A DNA stretch of 64,000 bases from Bacillota bacterium (GCA_023410595.1 JAEYPO010000025.1:1-64000), one strand, 5' to 3'; numbered from the stretch's first letter, positions 1 to 9,538 are shown. Notes: generated by a model from the letters alone, not told the origin. Translations and numbers: made by a program.

Positions 1-94
1 CCAGTAGGGGGAAGGCTTTATCTTCTTAATTCAGTCTCAATAAATGCAATAATCCAGTAAAATAAATATTCTCTCCATAGCTTAAGCTCTTTTG

Positions 95-121
95 AACCCC
101 CGGCATTACCGGGGGTTTTCT
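95..121 (+). terminator. Rho-independent terminator of an upstream gene
   Basis: AACCCCCGG (95-103), a five-base loop and CCGGGGGTT (109-117) form a strong GC stem followed by TTTTC. It reads best on the plus strand, so it probably ends a gene lying before the window. Bases 1-90 hold no gene I can support. Confidence 0.75.
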
Positions 122-133
122 TATACAGTAATA

Positions 134-159
134 AAAAAACCCGCCGGAGCGGGTTTTTT
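134..159 (-). terminator. Bidirectional terminator after flagellin
   Basis: AAAAAACCCGC (134-144), CGGA loop, GCGGGTTTTTT (149-159) is a perfect stem with a U-tract on either strand. It lies 46 bases beyond the flagellin stop, which is on the minus strand, and would end that transcript. Confidence 0.85.
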
Positions 160-205
160 ACTATGAAGAACTGGGGGTAATCCAGACCCTTCAAATTCGG
201 ATTTG

Positions 206-1336
206 TTACTGCAGCAGCTTGAGGACGTTCTGCGGAGCCGCATTGGCCTGAGCCAGCATCGACGTAGCAGCCTGTACCAGTATGCTGTTCTGCGTGTAGG
301 TCGTCATTTCCGCCGCCATATCTATGTCGCGGATACGGCTTTCTGCAGCCTGCAGGTTTTCGGAAGACGTGTCGAGGTTGTTGATCTTGTGCTCGAGCCT
401 GTTCTGGTAGGCGCCGAGTTTCGCGCGCTGTGCGGATACGCTGTTTATGGCTTTGTTGACTTCATCAATCGCTTTTGAGGCATTCTCAGCTGTGCCAATG
501 CTCTCGTCGGAAACGCCGAGTGTGGTGGAGTCCATAGCGCCTATCTCTATGCCCATGGTCTGTCCCATATTTGCGCCCGTCTGGATATTTGCAGAGCTCT
601 GATCGACGGTGAACGTTATTACATCACCATCGGTAAATCCTGCGGTATGTGTGGCGTCAAATTCGAACGTGACCGAACCGGCTGCGCCATTCGGGCCAAA
701 GCTTACCGTTAACGAACCTTCGCCAGTCGGGTTTGCACCGGAGACTGTGATGGAAGCAGCAAGGTCTCCGCCAGCCAACGTATAACCGCCTGCAGTCGTA
801 TAAGTCAAGGTATAGTCCGTTGTGCTGGCAGCAAAGCCATCAAAATTAACCGATTTTACACCTTCGGTGTAAGCCAGAATGTCACTACCCGGATCTACCG
901 TAACTTTTGTTCCAAAGGTACCGTTGAGCAGGGACATATCGTTGAACTTCGTGTCTTCCGATATGTCGTCTATCTCGCTTATCAGCTCTGCAAACTCAGC
1001 CTGAAGGGCTACGCGGTCAACAGAGTCTTCGTTCGTTGCCGAAGCCGACTGTACCGCCAGCTCGCGCATACGCTGAAGTATCGACTGGGTTTCGGTGAGA
1101 GCGCCTTCCGCCGTCTGCACCAGCGATATCGCGTCTTCGCTGTTCTTGGAAGCCATCTTGAGGCCCCTTATCTGGGCGCGCATTTTCTCGGATATTGCGA
1201 GACCGGCCGCGTCGTCGCCGGCGGTGTTGATCTTGTAACCTGAGGACAGTTTAGCCGCAGATTTCGCCATCGAGCTGTTGTTTACCGTGTATTGACGATG
1301 GGTGTTGATTGCCATAATGTTGTTGTTGATTCTCAT
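206..1336 (-). CDS. hag: Flagellin
   Basis: Structural subunit of the flagellar filament, exported through the flagellar type III system and polymerised outside the cell. The 376 residues show the conserved N-terminal D0/D1 segment (begins MRINNNIMAINTHRQY, with LSSGYKINTAGDDAAGLAIS near residues 30-50) and the C-terminal D1/D0 segment ending in LVQAATSMLAQANAAPQNVLKLLQ-type sequence. Between them is a threonine/glycine-rich variable domain at about 145-260. The ATG is preceded on the minus strand by GGAGG. It is monocistronic, has its own sigma-28 promoter and is divergent from the fliF operon. Whether it is the only flagellin in the genome cannot be told from this window. Confidence 0.95.
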   Translation of the reverse strand: MRINNNIMAINTHRQYTVNNSSMAKSAAKLSSGYKINTAGDDAAGLAISEKMRAQIRGLKMASKNSEDAISLVQTAEGALTETQSILQRMRELAVQSASATNEDSVDRVALQAEFAELISEIDDISEDTKFNDMSLLNGTFGTKVTVDPGSDILAYTEGVKSVNFDGFAASTTDYTLTYTTAGGYTLAGGDLAASITVSGANPTGEGSLTVSFGPNGAAGSVTFEFDATHTAGFTDGDVITFTVDQSSANIQTGANMGQTMGIEIGAMDSTTLGVSDESIGTAENASKAIDEVNKAINSVSAQRAKLGAYQNRLEHKINNLDTSSENLQAAESRIRDIDMAAEMTTYTQNSILVQAATSMLAQANAAPQNVLKLLQ

Positions 1337-1438
1337 GGTTTTTTCCTCCGTGATTTTTTAAATTTGCATCCTTGCATAATCGAGAGGCTTACGGCGCTCT
1401 TGTGGCGCCTATAAGCGCGCCGTGTACCCTCGTATATA

Positions 1439-1465
1439 TTATCGGTCTTAATTCGTAATACTTTA
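1439..1465 (-). promoter_or_regulatory. Sigma-28 (SigD/FliA) promoter of flagellin
   Basis: Read on the minus strand: TAAA (complement of 1465-1462), a 15-base spacer, then ACCGATAA (complement of 1446-1439). This matches the TAAA-N15-GCCGATAA flagellar sigma consensus at all but one base and lies about 100 bases before the flagellin start, leaving a long 5' leader. Confidence 0.85.
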
Positions 1466-1654
1466 ATAGATTTTGTAAAAATTAAGCACTGTTTTTGATT
1501 CAAAGCCAAAAAACCCGTTTATATAGAATATACATCGCTCAAAACATGTCCCTTTATAAATTTACAGGGCAACAATATTGAAAAAATTATTTTTTTTTGG
1601 GGCGACAAACAACAAAGGATTCCAAAGGGAACCTGGGGGTAGTGAGGTAAAACT
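1466..1654. other. Intergenic leader before fliF
   Basis: AT-rich stretch between the divergent flagellin promoter and fliF. TTGATT near 1495 followed by an AT-rich Pribnow-like segment is a possible but weak fliF promoter. I see no riboswitch fold or terminator. A TGAGGT ribosome binding site (1643-1648) directly precedes the TTG start of fliF. Confidence 0.3.
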
Positions 1655-3235
1655 TTGGCAAATGTTAAAGGCGTACTGGATAAAATAGTCGGCTATTTCA
1701 AAAAGATGGATTCAGGGAAACGGAAACGTCTGATAGTTCTCGTTTCCCTGATTTTCGTCGTTATCATCGTCGTATCCGTCATACTGAATCAGAAGACGTA
1801 TACCGTACTTTACAGCGGTATGGAGCGCTCCGATACGGCTCAGGTGCTCTCGCTGCTTCAGGAGATGGGAGTGGACGCAAAGACCGAGGGCGAGGATACG
1901 GTGCTCGTATCAGGCAACGACGCGGATACTATAAGGATGCAGCTCGCTTCCCAGGGGTATCCAGCGAGCGGGCTTAACTACGATATATATAAGGGCGCGT
2001 CCGGCCTCGGAGTAACCGATTCCGAAAAGAATATATACTATCAGTACCAGCAGCAGGAGAACATACGGCAAACGATAAAGCAAATGAACAAGGTCGAAGA
2101 CGTGGTAGTGAATCTCGACCTGGGCGAAGACAGCTCTTTCGTGCTTTCCGATAATAATAAGGAAGCAACCGCTTCCGTAATGCTGACTCTCAAAAAAGGA
2201 ACGGAGCTCGAAAAAGCTGAGGTGAACGCCATAGCGGAGCTTGTCTGCAAGAGCATATCGGGGCTCAAGCCGGAAAACGTTACTATAGTAGATTCGCAGA
2301 TGGTACTTTATTCTGTCGGGGAAAAGGACGAGGTGGATAACGCCGATACGCAGCTCGCACTGCAAAACAATGTGAAGGCGCAGTATCAGCAGCAGATAAT
2401 AGACCTCCTTTCGCCCGTGTTCGGCAAAGAGAACGTTATAACGCAGGTCAACGTCACGCTGAACTTTGATAAAACCAAGTCCGAATCCATTGAGTATTCG
2501 GCTCCCGAAGGCCGTGAGGAAGGGCTCGTTACCAGCATGAAGGAGCTCGTGGAAGCGATAAAGAACGACGGCACGGGCGGTATACCGGGCATAGATTCAA
2601 ACGGCAATGCTTCGCAGTACTTAGCGTCGCTCGATACTTCCGACGCTGTTTACTACGATGTGTCGCGTGAGGTAAACTACGAAATCAACCAGACGACTAC
2701 TCAGATTGAGCAGGCGCAGGGACAGGTAAAAGACATTTCCGTTTCCGTTGTGCTTAACAGCGAAAACACCGGAAACTATGCCGATGAGGTCACGCAGCTC
2801 GTATCTACGGCGACGGGGGCAAAGCCCGAGAGCATAACGGTTAAAGCGCTGCCGTTCACCGAGGCGGACACTAGTCTGCCTGACGAAATGACAACTTCGC
2901 TTGAAGTGCAGCAAAAGATCATCAGCGATGCTCAGAGCGCCGAGACAACAAGACTGATAATACTTGTTATAGGCGGCATCATAGTTGCGATATTCCTCTT
3001 CTCCATAATAAAAATGCTTATACCGAAGAAGGAGGAAGAGATGCAGGAAGCCGAAGGTTTTGAGCTCATTGCCGACGAGGAGATAATACCGGATGCGGAG
3101 CCTATGTCGGAAATCGATGCCAAAGAGATTGATTTTGATGCCAAGGACGACAATTTGTCCGTCTTGAAAGATTACGTGAACAAGAACCCCGAGTCGATTG
3201 CCAACATGCTGCGCAATTGGCTCAATGAAGATTAA
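1655..3235 (+). CDS. fliF: Flagellar MS-ring protein FliF
   Basis: Forms the membrane-embedded MS-ring on which the export gate, C-ring and rod assemble. The 526 residues have a first membrane span at about 24-45, a large extracytoplasmic region with ring-building motifs, a second span at about 430-453 and a cytoplasmic acidic tail for FliG binding. The family is usually 520-570 residues. It starts at TTG behind TGAGGT. It opens a long operon running to fliY; fliE and flgBC, which often precede fliF in Firmicutes, are not upstream here and must lie elsewhere or be absent. Confidence 0.95.
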   Translation: MANVKGVLDKIVGYFKKMDSGKRKRLIVLVSLIFVVIIVVSVILNQKTYTVLYSGMERSDTAQVLSLLQEMGVDAKTEGEDTVLVSGNDADTIRMQLASQGYPASGLNYDIYKGASGLGVTDSEKNIYYQYQQQENIRQTIKQMNKVEDVVVNLDLGEDSSFVLSDNNKEATASVMLTLKKGTELEKAEVNAIAELVCKSISGLKPENVTIVDSQMVLYSVGEKDEVDNADTQLALQNNVKAQYQQQIIDLLSPVFGKENVITQVNVTLNFDKTKSESIEYSAPEGREEGLVTSMKELVEAIKNDGTGGIPGIDSNGNASQYLASLDTSDAVYYDVSREVNYEINQTTTQIEQAQGQVKDISVSVVLNSENTGNYADEVTQLVSTATGAKPESITVKALPFTEADTSLPDEMTTSLEVQQKIISDAQSAETTRLIILVIGGIIVAIFLFSIIKMLIPKKEEEMQEAEGFELIADEEIIPDAEPMSEIDAKEIDFDAKDDNLSVLKDYVNKNPESIANMLRNWLNED

Positions 3236-3249
3236 AGCAGGTGAATGGT

Positions 3250-4260
3250 TTGGCTGGTCAGGATAGGTTTTCACCAAGAGAAAAAGCTGCAATATTAATG
3301 ATCATGCTTGGCAAGGAGTATGCAGCCAGGGTATTTAAGTTTTTGTCTGAGGAAGAAGTCGAACAGCTTACGCTCAGCATTACCAGTATGCGGCGCGTCG
3401 AGCCTGAGATGAAGGAAGAGGTATTAAGCGAATTCATCCAGATGTGCATCGCGCAGAAGTACATATCCGAAGGCGGCATAGACTACGCGCGTGATATACT
3501 TGACCGCGCGTTCGGGCCTGAGTGCGCGAACGACCTTATCATGAGGCTCTCCTCTTCGCTGCGCGTCAAACCCTTCGATTTTATAAGAAAAGCGGATTCA
3601 GCTCAGGTTCTCAACTTCATACAGAACGAGCATCCGCAGACCATCGCGCTCATACTGTCGTACATAGACCCGAAGAACTCGGCTGCGATACTTGCGTCGC
3701 TTCCTTTGGAAACACAGACGGGCGTAATTGCAAGAATCGCGAACATGGGCATAACGTCGCCTGAATATATTAAGGAAACGGAACGCGTGCTAGAGAAGAA
3801 GCTCTCCACGCTTAATTTCGGGGACACGACATCCGCGGGAGGCATCGACAGCCTCGTTAAGATACTGAACAGCGTGGACAGAGGCACTGAGCGGCATCTG
3901 CTCGAAGCGCTCGAAGAATCGGACGCCGAGCTTGTGGAAGAAATAAGGAAGCGCATGTTCGTATTTGAAGATATCGTCAAGCTTTCGAATCAGGCTATAC
4001 AGCGCGTGCTTAAAGAGATCGACAACCGCGATCTTGCCGTTGCGCTTAAGGGCTCGACTCCGGAGGTCGCGAAGGTCATATACGGCAATATCTCTTCTCG
4101 TTTGCAGGAGATGATCAAGGAAGATATAGAGGTCATGGGGCCGGTCAGAGTCAGAGACGTTGAAGAAGCGCAGCAGAAGATCGTTAATACTATCCGTCAG
4201 CTTGACGATTCCGGCGAGATCATCATACAACGCAACGGGGAGGAAGACGTAATTGTTTAA
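3250..4260 (+). CDS. fliG: Flagellar motor switch protein FliG
   Basis: C-ring protein that links FliF to FliM and contacts MotA to produce torque. About 336 residues, with the conserved EHPQTIALILSYI segment of the middle domain and the charged C-terminal torque helix. I prefer the TTG at 3250 because AGGTG sits six bases before it, and fliF also uses TTG; a GTG at 3241, three codons earlier, is the alternative but lacks a good ribosome binding site. The 3' end overlaps fliH by eight bases, so the two are probably translationally coupled. Confidence 0.94.
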   Translation: MAGQDRFSPREKAAILMIMLGKEYAARVFKFLSEEEVEQLTLSITSMRRVEPEMKEEVLSEFIQMCIAQKYISEGGIDYARDILDRAFGPECANDLIMRLSSSLRVKPFDFIRKADSAQVLNFIQNEHPQTIALILSYIDPKNSAAILASLPLETQTGVIARIANMGITSPEYIKETERVLEKKLSTLNFGDTTSAGGIDSLVKILNSVDRGTERHLLEALEESDAELVEEIRKRMFVFEDIVKLSNQAIQRVLKEIDNRDLAVALKGSTPEVAKVIYGNISSRLQEMIKEDIEVMGPVRVRDVEEAQQKIVNTIRQLDDSGEIIIQRNGEEDVIV

Positions 4261-4990
4261 AATCAACCAGTCGCTGGTGGAGCAGATGAGCACAAACAAG
4301 TCTGTCGTCGTTATCGCCCCCAGGCCAATACCCGCGCAGGAAATGAAGCCGGCGGCGGAAGAAATACGTGAAGACTCAGAGCAGCCGGCGGCGGATCCTG
4401 CCGAGCAGGCGCAGCTAAAACTGCAGAGCGCAAATGAAAAAGCGGAAAATATAATAAAGGAAGCGTATGAAAACGCGGAAAAGATAAGAAAGTCGGCATG
4501 GCAGGAAGGATATAACCAGGGTAAAAACGACGCGGAGTCCGAAGTATCTAAATTCATGCAGGAGCAGACGAACACGGCCAGGAATATTTTTGCCAATATG
4601 GAAAGATATAAAGAAAATCTTTTCGGCGAACTAAAGGACAGCGTACTGCAGCTTTCTTTCGACATAGCGGAAAAAATAGTTAATATAGAACTTCAAAAGG
4701 ACGATAAAGTATATGAAGGAATCGTTATAAAAGCGATTAACGATTTAAAGTGCGCCGAAAAGCTGGTAATTCACGTAGGCAAGGCCGAATATGAACGGTT
4801 CTTCAAAAACGGCGCCGAATGGCTTCAGGGAGAAACGGGAAGCGTTCCTTTCGAAGTCGTCTGCGACGGACAGGTGGGCGACGGAGTCTGCATACTCGAG
4901 TCGAATGATGAAGTTCTCAACGCAAGCACGCATGTGCAGCTAACGAGGATAAAGCATCAGCTTGAGGAAAAGGCGGAGAGCGATGAATAA
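4253..4990 (+). CDS. fliH: Flagellar export apparatus stator protein FliH
   Basis: Regulates and docks the FliI ATPase at the export gate. 245 residues, with a variable N-terminus, a long charged coiled-coil region rich in A, E and K at about 55-110, and a C-terminal domain related to the peripheral stalk/delta subunits of F-type ATPases. It begins at TTG behind GGGGAGGAA inside the end of fliG and overlaps fliI by eight bases. Its place between fliG and fliI is the standard order and supports the call even though FliH sequences diverge strongly. Confidence 0.88.
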   Translation: MFKINQSLVEQMSTNKSVVVIAPRPIPAQEMKPAAEEIREDSEQPAADPAEQAQLKLQSANEKAENIIKEAYENAEKIRKSAWQEGYNQGKNDAESEVSKFMQEQTNTARNIFANMERYKENLFGELKDSVLQLSFDIAEKIVNIELQKDDKVYEGIVIKAINDLKCAEKLVIHVGKAEYERFFKNGAEWLQGETGSVPFEVVCDGQVGDGVCILESNDEVLNASTHVQLTRIKHQLEEKAESDE

Positions 4991-6314
4991 GCTCTTTGAT
5001 CTTGATATGTACAGGGAGGCGGTAAAAGACGCCGACCCATATGAATACGGCGGCAGGGTGAGTCAGATACTCGGCCTTACCGTAGAGGCGGTAGGGCTGA
5101 CCGCAAAACTTGGCGACATATGCCGCATATACACGGAAAAGCGGGACAAGTACATACTTTCCGAAGTGGTGGGATTCAAAGACAAGAAAGTAGTGCTGAT
5201 GCCGTTTGGGGATCTCTCGGGCGCGGGCCCTAACAGCCATGTGGTATCGGAAGAACGCCAGCTCAACGTCGCGGTGGGCAAAGACTTCTGCGGAAGAGTG
5301 CTGGACGGTCTGGGGAATCCTATGGACGGCAAAGGAAAGGTAAAGATACAGGGCCGCTATCCCATTATGAATCAACCGCCCAACCCCATGGAAAGGAGCC
5401 GCATAACCGAGCGGCTTACGATGGGTATAAAAGCGATAGACTCTATGCTTACCCTGGGAAAAGGGCAGAGGGTGGGCATATTCTCCGGCAGCGGCGTAGG
5501 AAAGAGCACGCTGCTCGGAATGATAGCAAGAAACACCTCCGCCGATATAAACGTGATAGTGCTTATCGGCGAAAGAGGAAGAGAAGTAAGGGACTTCCTA
5601 GAGAAGGATCTAAAGGAAGAGGGCCTTAAAAGGTCAGTGCTCGTGGTTGCGACGTCCGACCAGCCGGCGCTTGTAAGATTGAAGTCGGCGATGGTGGGGA
5701 CGGCGATAGCCGAGTTCTTCCGGGATCAGGGCTACAACGTGATGCTGCTGATGGACTCGCTTACGAGGTTTGCGATGGCGCAGAGAGAGATAGGCATGGC
5801 CATAGGCGAGCCGCCCGTATCGAGAGGGTTTACTCCTTCGGTGTACGCTATAATGCCCAAGCTGCTCGAAAGGGCGGGAACAGGCAAGCACGGTTCCATA
5901 ACGGGACTATATACCGTGCTCGTGGAAGGCGACGACATGGACGAGCCTATATCCGATACGGTTCGCGGCATACTTGACGGGCATATAATACTGTCGAGAA
6001 AGATAGCCAACGCGAACCATTATCCGGCTATCGACGTGCTTCAAAGCATAAGCCGCCTTATGACCGACGTTATGTCCAGGGAAGACAGGGAGAAAACCTC
6101 GTTTATCCGCAGCGTGATGGCGACATATAAGGACGCGCAGGACCTGATTTCGATCGGAGCCTATAAAAAAGGCTCAAGTAAGAAGATAGATGAAGCGATA
6201 GAATTAATAGGGCCTATAAACGACCTGCTGCAGCAGCGGGTAGGAGAGCGCTTCTCATTCGAAGAGACGATGAAACTTGTAAACGAAATATATAACAGGC
6301 GTGAGGTCGAATGA
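4983..6314 (+). CDS. fliI: Flagellum-specific ATPase FliI
   Basis: Hexameric cytoplasmic ATPase of the flagellar type III export system. 443 residues; Walker A GSGVGKST at 169-176, then IGERGREVRDF, the Walker B strand MLLMDSLTRFAMAQREI and the conserved GEPP(V)SRGFTPS segment. ATG 4983 is chosen because GGCGGAG precedes it; an upstream in-frame TTG at 4962 would add seven residues and has no site. The end overlaps fliJ by four bases. Confidence 0.97.
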   Translation: MNKLFDLDMYREAVKDADPYEYGGRVSQILGLTVEAVGLTAKLGDICRIYTEKRDKYILSEVVGFKDKKVVLMPFGDLSGAGPNSHVVSEERQLNVAVGKDFCGRVLDGLGNPMDGKGKVKIQGRYPIMNQPPNPMERSRITERLTMGIKAIDSMLTLGKGQRVGIFSGSGVGKSTLLGMIARNTSADINVIVLIGERGREVRDFLEKDLKEEGLKRSVLVVATSDQPALVRLKSAMVGTAIAEFFRDQGYNVMLLMDSLTRFAMAQREIGMAIGEPPVSRGFTPSVYAIMPKLLERAGTGKHGSITGLYTVLVEGDDMDEPISDTVRGILDGHIILSRKIANANHYPAIDVLQSISRLMTDVMSREDREKTSFIRSVMATYKDAQDLISIGAYKKGSSKKIDEAIELIGPINDLLQQRVGERFSFEETMKLVNEIYNRREVE

Positions 6315-6748
6315 AGCAATTTGTGTTTACGCTGCAACCCCTGTATGAAATGCAGGAGAGCATCGAAAAACAATATAAGATGCAGATGAGCGAGATCGAA
6401 GCCGAGCTTGTGAAAAGGCTTAATGACCTTGATGTATTGAGCGGCAACTTTAACAGGATGAAAGGCGAATACTGCGAGGCGATGGCAGCGGGAGTGCAGG
6501 CGGTAAAGATAAAAGAATACGGCAACTTCTTCGACAGGTTAAAAGCGGTAATGGGCCTTGTGCAAGACAAGATAGCGTCGCTGGAAAAAGAAAAGGAAAA
6601 ATGTCTCTTAAAGCTGGTTCAGGCGAGAAGGGAGAAAAAGCTGCTGGATAAGGTGCGCGAGAGCCAGTATTCGGAATACATGGATGAAATAAAAAAAGAA
6701 CAGGACAAGCTTGTAGACGATCTCATCTCATATCGTGCAAGCGTTTGA
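6311..6748 (+). CDS. fliJ: Flagellar export protein FliJ
   Basis: Central-stalk-like chaperone escort protein of the export ATPase ring. 145 residues, almost entirely charged alpha-helical coiled coil as expected for FliJ, beginning MKQFVFTLQPLYEMQES, which resembles the common F.L..LL..... start of the family. The ATG overlaps the fliI stop (ATGA-type junction). Sequence conservation in the family is poor, so the assignment rests on size, coiled-coil character and position directly after fliI. Confidence 0.85.
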   Translation: MKQFVFTLQPLYEMQESIEKQYKMQMSEIEAELVKRLNDLDVLSGNFNRMKGEYCEAMAAGVQAVKIKEYGNFFDRLKAVMGLVQDKIASLEKEKEKCLLKLVQARREKKLLDKVRESQYSEYMDEIKKEQDKLVDDLISYRASV

Positions 6749-6761
6749 TAAGGATAGAACA

Positions 6762-7430
6762 ATGGATGAAAAGAAAGCCCCTGATCTTAAAAGTACTTCG
6801 GAAGCCAGAACAACTCAGGGAATAAAGAAAAGCACCAATAACGTCAACGCCGGAACAAAGCAGACATCAGCCAAAGTACAAAAGAAAAAGAAGAAGATCT
6901 CGGCAGGAGCACTCTTAAGCATCGTGCTCGTAGTTTTGATCGCCGGCGCTTGTGCAGCGGTCTATTTTGATATAGGCGGCGCAAAACAGATTGTGGCTTC
7001 GTTGCTCGAACTGGATACTCCGGCAGCCGCCGTGGAGGACGGAGGAGACTTAAGCGCCGAGCAGGCGAAGCTTGACCAGCGCGAGGAAACGCTTGGTAAA
7101 AAGGAAGAAGAACTCCACCAGAAGGAAATCGATCTGAAGAAGCTTGAGGAAGATCTGAACACGAAGGAGCAGGATTTAAATCAACGGGAGTCTGCGGTAA
7201 AAGACGTGGAAGCAAAAGTGGGCGAGCAGCAAAAACAGTATTATTCTTCGGTAGCGCAAATTTATGAAAAGATGGACGTTAAAAAAGCCGCTAAGGCTAT
7301 AAGCGGACTCGAGTCCCCGCAGGAAATGGCACAGGTGTTTTTACACATGTCCAGCGAACAGGCGGGCAAAGTACTTGACCAGATAAACTCTGTGGTCGCA
7401 ACCGAGATTTTATCAGAAATGATGAAATAA
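6762..7430 (+). CDS. ylxF: MotE/YlxF-like protein with MgtE N-terminal-type domain
   Basis: Single-pass membrane protein of the flagellar operon, matching the ylxF position between fliJ and fliK in Firmicutes. 222 residues: basic cytoplasmic N-terminus, one membrane span at about 46-68 (SAGALLSIVLVVLIAGACAA), a heptad-repeat coiled coil at about 100-155, and a C-terminal segment with the A..L..M....A..L..M pattern of MgtE N-terminal domains. MotE relatives are thought to support motor function. ATG 6762 behind AAGGA is preferred over GTG 6735, which overlaps fliJ and lacks a site. Confidence 0.8.
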   Translation: MDEKKAPDLKSTSEARTTQGIKKSTNNVNAGTKQTSAKVQKKKKKISAGALLSIVLVVLIAGACAAVYFDIGGAKQIVASLLELDTPAAAVEDGGDLSAEQAKLDQREETLGKKEEELHQKEIDLKKLEEDLNTKEQDLNQRESAVKDVEAKVGEQQKQYYSSVAQIYEKMDVKKAAKAISGLESPQEMAQVFLHMSSEQAGKVLDQINSVVATEILSEMMK

Positions 7431-7449
7431 ATGATAATCAGGAAAGAAG

Positions 7450-8847
7450 GTGAAGCTTATCGTTAACAATGCATTGGCGTTTTCAAACTGTGAAGCGCCA
7501 GCCGCCTCTCCGGATATAAAGTCGGTTAAGGACAGTGCGGAACCGGACGTAAAGGGGCCGGGCTTTGCGCAGGAACTAAAAGACTGTGAAGCTCCTCCAA
7601 AGGAACCGTACAAGTCAGATACTGACAAGGAACAACCACTAAACGAGGAGAAAGGCGACACTGAGACAAAGGATAACGGCATGCCGGACGATCCCGGCGC
7701 AGCAGGCGCTGTTTATGGAATTGTTGGCATTCTCGAAGGATTCGAACCGCCAGGTTATCAATCGGACAACACAGCTTGTATAGGGGAGAATAAAACCCTG
7801 CCCTTAAGCCAGCAGACTGCGGCTCAAAGCGACAGCGCTGCCGTGCAAATTCCGCTGCCGCAGCCAAGGACTCAGGAAAACGCCGCTAAGGCGCCTGAAT
7901 ACCAGCAGGCAAGCGGGGAAAATACAGGCGAAACGTCCGAACAAATTGCAAGGATGCTGCAAAATAATGATGCCGGCACAAAGCCGGTGCAGACGCAAGA
8001 TGAGATATTGAAAATTGTAGGCGATTATTTGGATTCTCTGGAGAATACCAATAGCCAGGCCTCCGGGGAAGCGAGCGCAGAAAGTGTTTTACAGTCTGCC
8101 GCTAAAGCGGATAAGGCTGTGGACCTGAAAGGAGCGCAAACACCAGAGCAGGCAGAACTGCAAGGCGCTGCGAGCCTGAAAACCGCCGAAGGGGTCAAGA
8201 CCACGGCGTCCCAGACGGCGGAGGTTACCGATTCGGCCGATACCAAGGCGTCAGCGGAGATCGAAGCCCCGGATTCCAAAACTCTTAACACGGGAAAGCC
8301 GGAATCAAGGATTACGGCGGAACCTGTAAACGGGGCGGCGGTTAATGCCGGACCTGTGGCGTTCAAGGCCGAGGCGGAACAGGCGGAGCCATTAAGTACC
8401 GAGGCAAGGCCGGAAGCTGTCAGAGAAAGCGTTCTTAGGATAGTCGACAAGGTCAAAACGGGAGCGTTGGAAGGCCGGTACGATTTCGACATTGATCTGA
8501 AGCCCGAATTCATGGGAAAAGTGAGCATAAAGCTCACCATGGAGGATGGAAATATAAAAGTTCAGATCAAAGCTGAGGAAGCGTCAGTCAAGGCCATGCT
8601 CTCCGACCAGACGTCAAACCTGCATTATATGCTTAAGGAAAAAGGCATACCTGTGACGACAGTCGATATTGCAAGCAGCAATACGATGTCGGGGCAGGAG
8701 AACGCAGGAGAGAGCGCGGGGCAGTACGATAGGAGAAACCCTCAAGGCAACGCAGCCTACGAACAGACGACAGAAGGTACGTTTGAATCCGCGAAGGAAA
8801 GATACGATTTCTACCTTGGTGGCAGCTACGTCGAATATCTTGCATGA
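7450..8847 (+). CDS. fliK: Flagellar hook-length control protein FliK
   Basis: Secreted molecular ruler and export-specificity switch. 465 residues: a long, low-complexity N-terminal two thirds rich in A, E, Q, S and T, and a conserved C-terminal Flg_hook domain at about 335-405, recognisable by DIDLKPEFMGKVSIKLTMED and the following KVQIKAEEASVKAMLS. The GTG start follows GGAAAG. Its place after the ylxF-like gene and before flgD is the expected order. Confidence 0.88.
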   Translation: MKLIVNNALAFSNCEAPAASPDIKSVKDSAEPDVKGPGFAQELKDCEAPPKEPYKSDTDKEQPLNEEKGDTETKDNGMPDDPGAAGAVYGIVGILEGFEPPGYQSDNTACIGENKTLPLSQQTAAQSDSAAVQIPLPQPRTQENAAKAPEYQQASGENTGETSEQIARMLQNNDAGTKPVQTQDEILKIVGDYLDSLENTNSQASGEASAESVLQSAAKADKAVDLKGAQTPEQAELQGAASLKTAEGVKTTASQTAEVTDSADTKASAEIEAPDSKTLNTGKPESRITAEPVNGAAVNAGPVAFKAEAEQAEPLSTEARPEAVRESVLRIVDKVKTGALEGRYDFDIDLKPEFMGKVSIKLTMEDGNIKVQIKAEEASVKAMLSDQTSNLHYMLKEKGIPVTTVDIASSNTMSGQENAGESAGQYDRRNPQGNAAYEQTTEGTFESAKERYDFYLGGSYVEYLA

Positions 8848-8863
8848 AAGGAAGAAAAGTGGA

Positions 8864-9523
8864 ATGAGTACTGTTAACCCAGTTGCATCGGCAACGACCG
8901 ACATAGTAAAAAAATCTGCAGGCCGTTCGCTCCCTAATAAGGACAACGATCTCGACATAAACGATTTTTTAAAGCTGCTTGTGGCGCAGATGTCGAACCA
9001 GGACCCGGTTGGAGGAAGCTCGTCAGGCGGCGGCAGCGGCACGGATTATATCGCGCAGCTTGCCCAGTTTACTATGCTGCAGCAGCTCAGTACGCTTAGC
9101 ACGAGCATGTCTTCCAGCCAGGCGTACAGCCTTATCGGCAAATACGTATACCTGCAGGAAAGGCCGGATTCTCAGCTGATATTAGGCAAGGTTGACGGCG
9201 TGGTAAGGGAAAACGGCATAAACTGCCTTATGGTAGGCGGAGAAACGTACGATATGTCCAAGGTATATGCCGTTGCGGGCGGAGACGACGAAATAGGCGG
9301 CATTACTGACGACCAGATACTGGAAAGCGCACACCTTATCGGCAAGCAGGTAACCGCAAAAGTTATCGGCAGTGACAATAATGAAACAACGATAACGGGA
9401 ACCGTCGAAAAGATAAAAGTTAAAGACGGCGATATCTACCTCGTGGTGAGCGGACAGGATGTGAAACTTGGCGACATAACCGAAATAGCAGGGGAACAGC
9501 CTGCGCAAACAAATAATATTTAA
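8864..9523 (+). CDS. flgD: Flagellar hook cap protein FlgD
   Basis: Hook-capping scaffold required for hook polymerisation. 219 residues; the diagnostic segment LDINDFLKLLVAQMSNQDP is followed by TDYIAQLAQFTMLQQL, the usual FIAQLAQFS..EQ element. Between them, where most FlgD proteins read roughly LNPMDN, this one carries a glycine/serine run (VGGSSSGGGSG). ATG 8864 is used; the frame is open upstream through the end of fliK, but those residues are unlike FlgD. An AGTGGA or AAGGA site precedes the start. Confidence 0.9.
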   Translation: MSTVNPVASATTDIVKKSAGRSLPNKDNDLDINDFLKLLVAQMSNQDPVGGSSSGGGSGTDYIAQLAQFTMLQQLSTLSTSMSSSQAYSLIGKYVYLQERPDSQLILGKVDGVVRENGINCLMVGGETYDMSKVYAVAGGDDEIGGITDDQILESAHLIGKQVTAKVIGSDNNETTITGTVEKIKVKDGDIYLVVSGQDVKLGDITEIAGEQPAQTNNI

Positions 9524-9538
9524 CGGAGGATAACCATT

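Noticed and set aside
1..94. Possible 3' end of a gene at the window edge
   Set aside because: An open frame reaches a stop at 58-60, but 19 codons without recognisable sequence are not enough to call it.
1466..1654. Riboswitch before the flagellar operon
   Set aside because: Cyclic-di-GMP riboswitches are common at this position in Clostridia, but I see no matching conserved stems.
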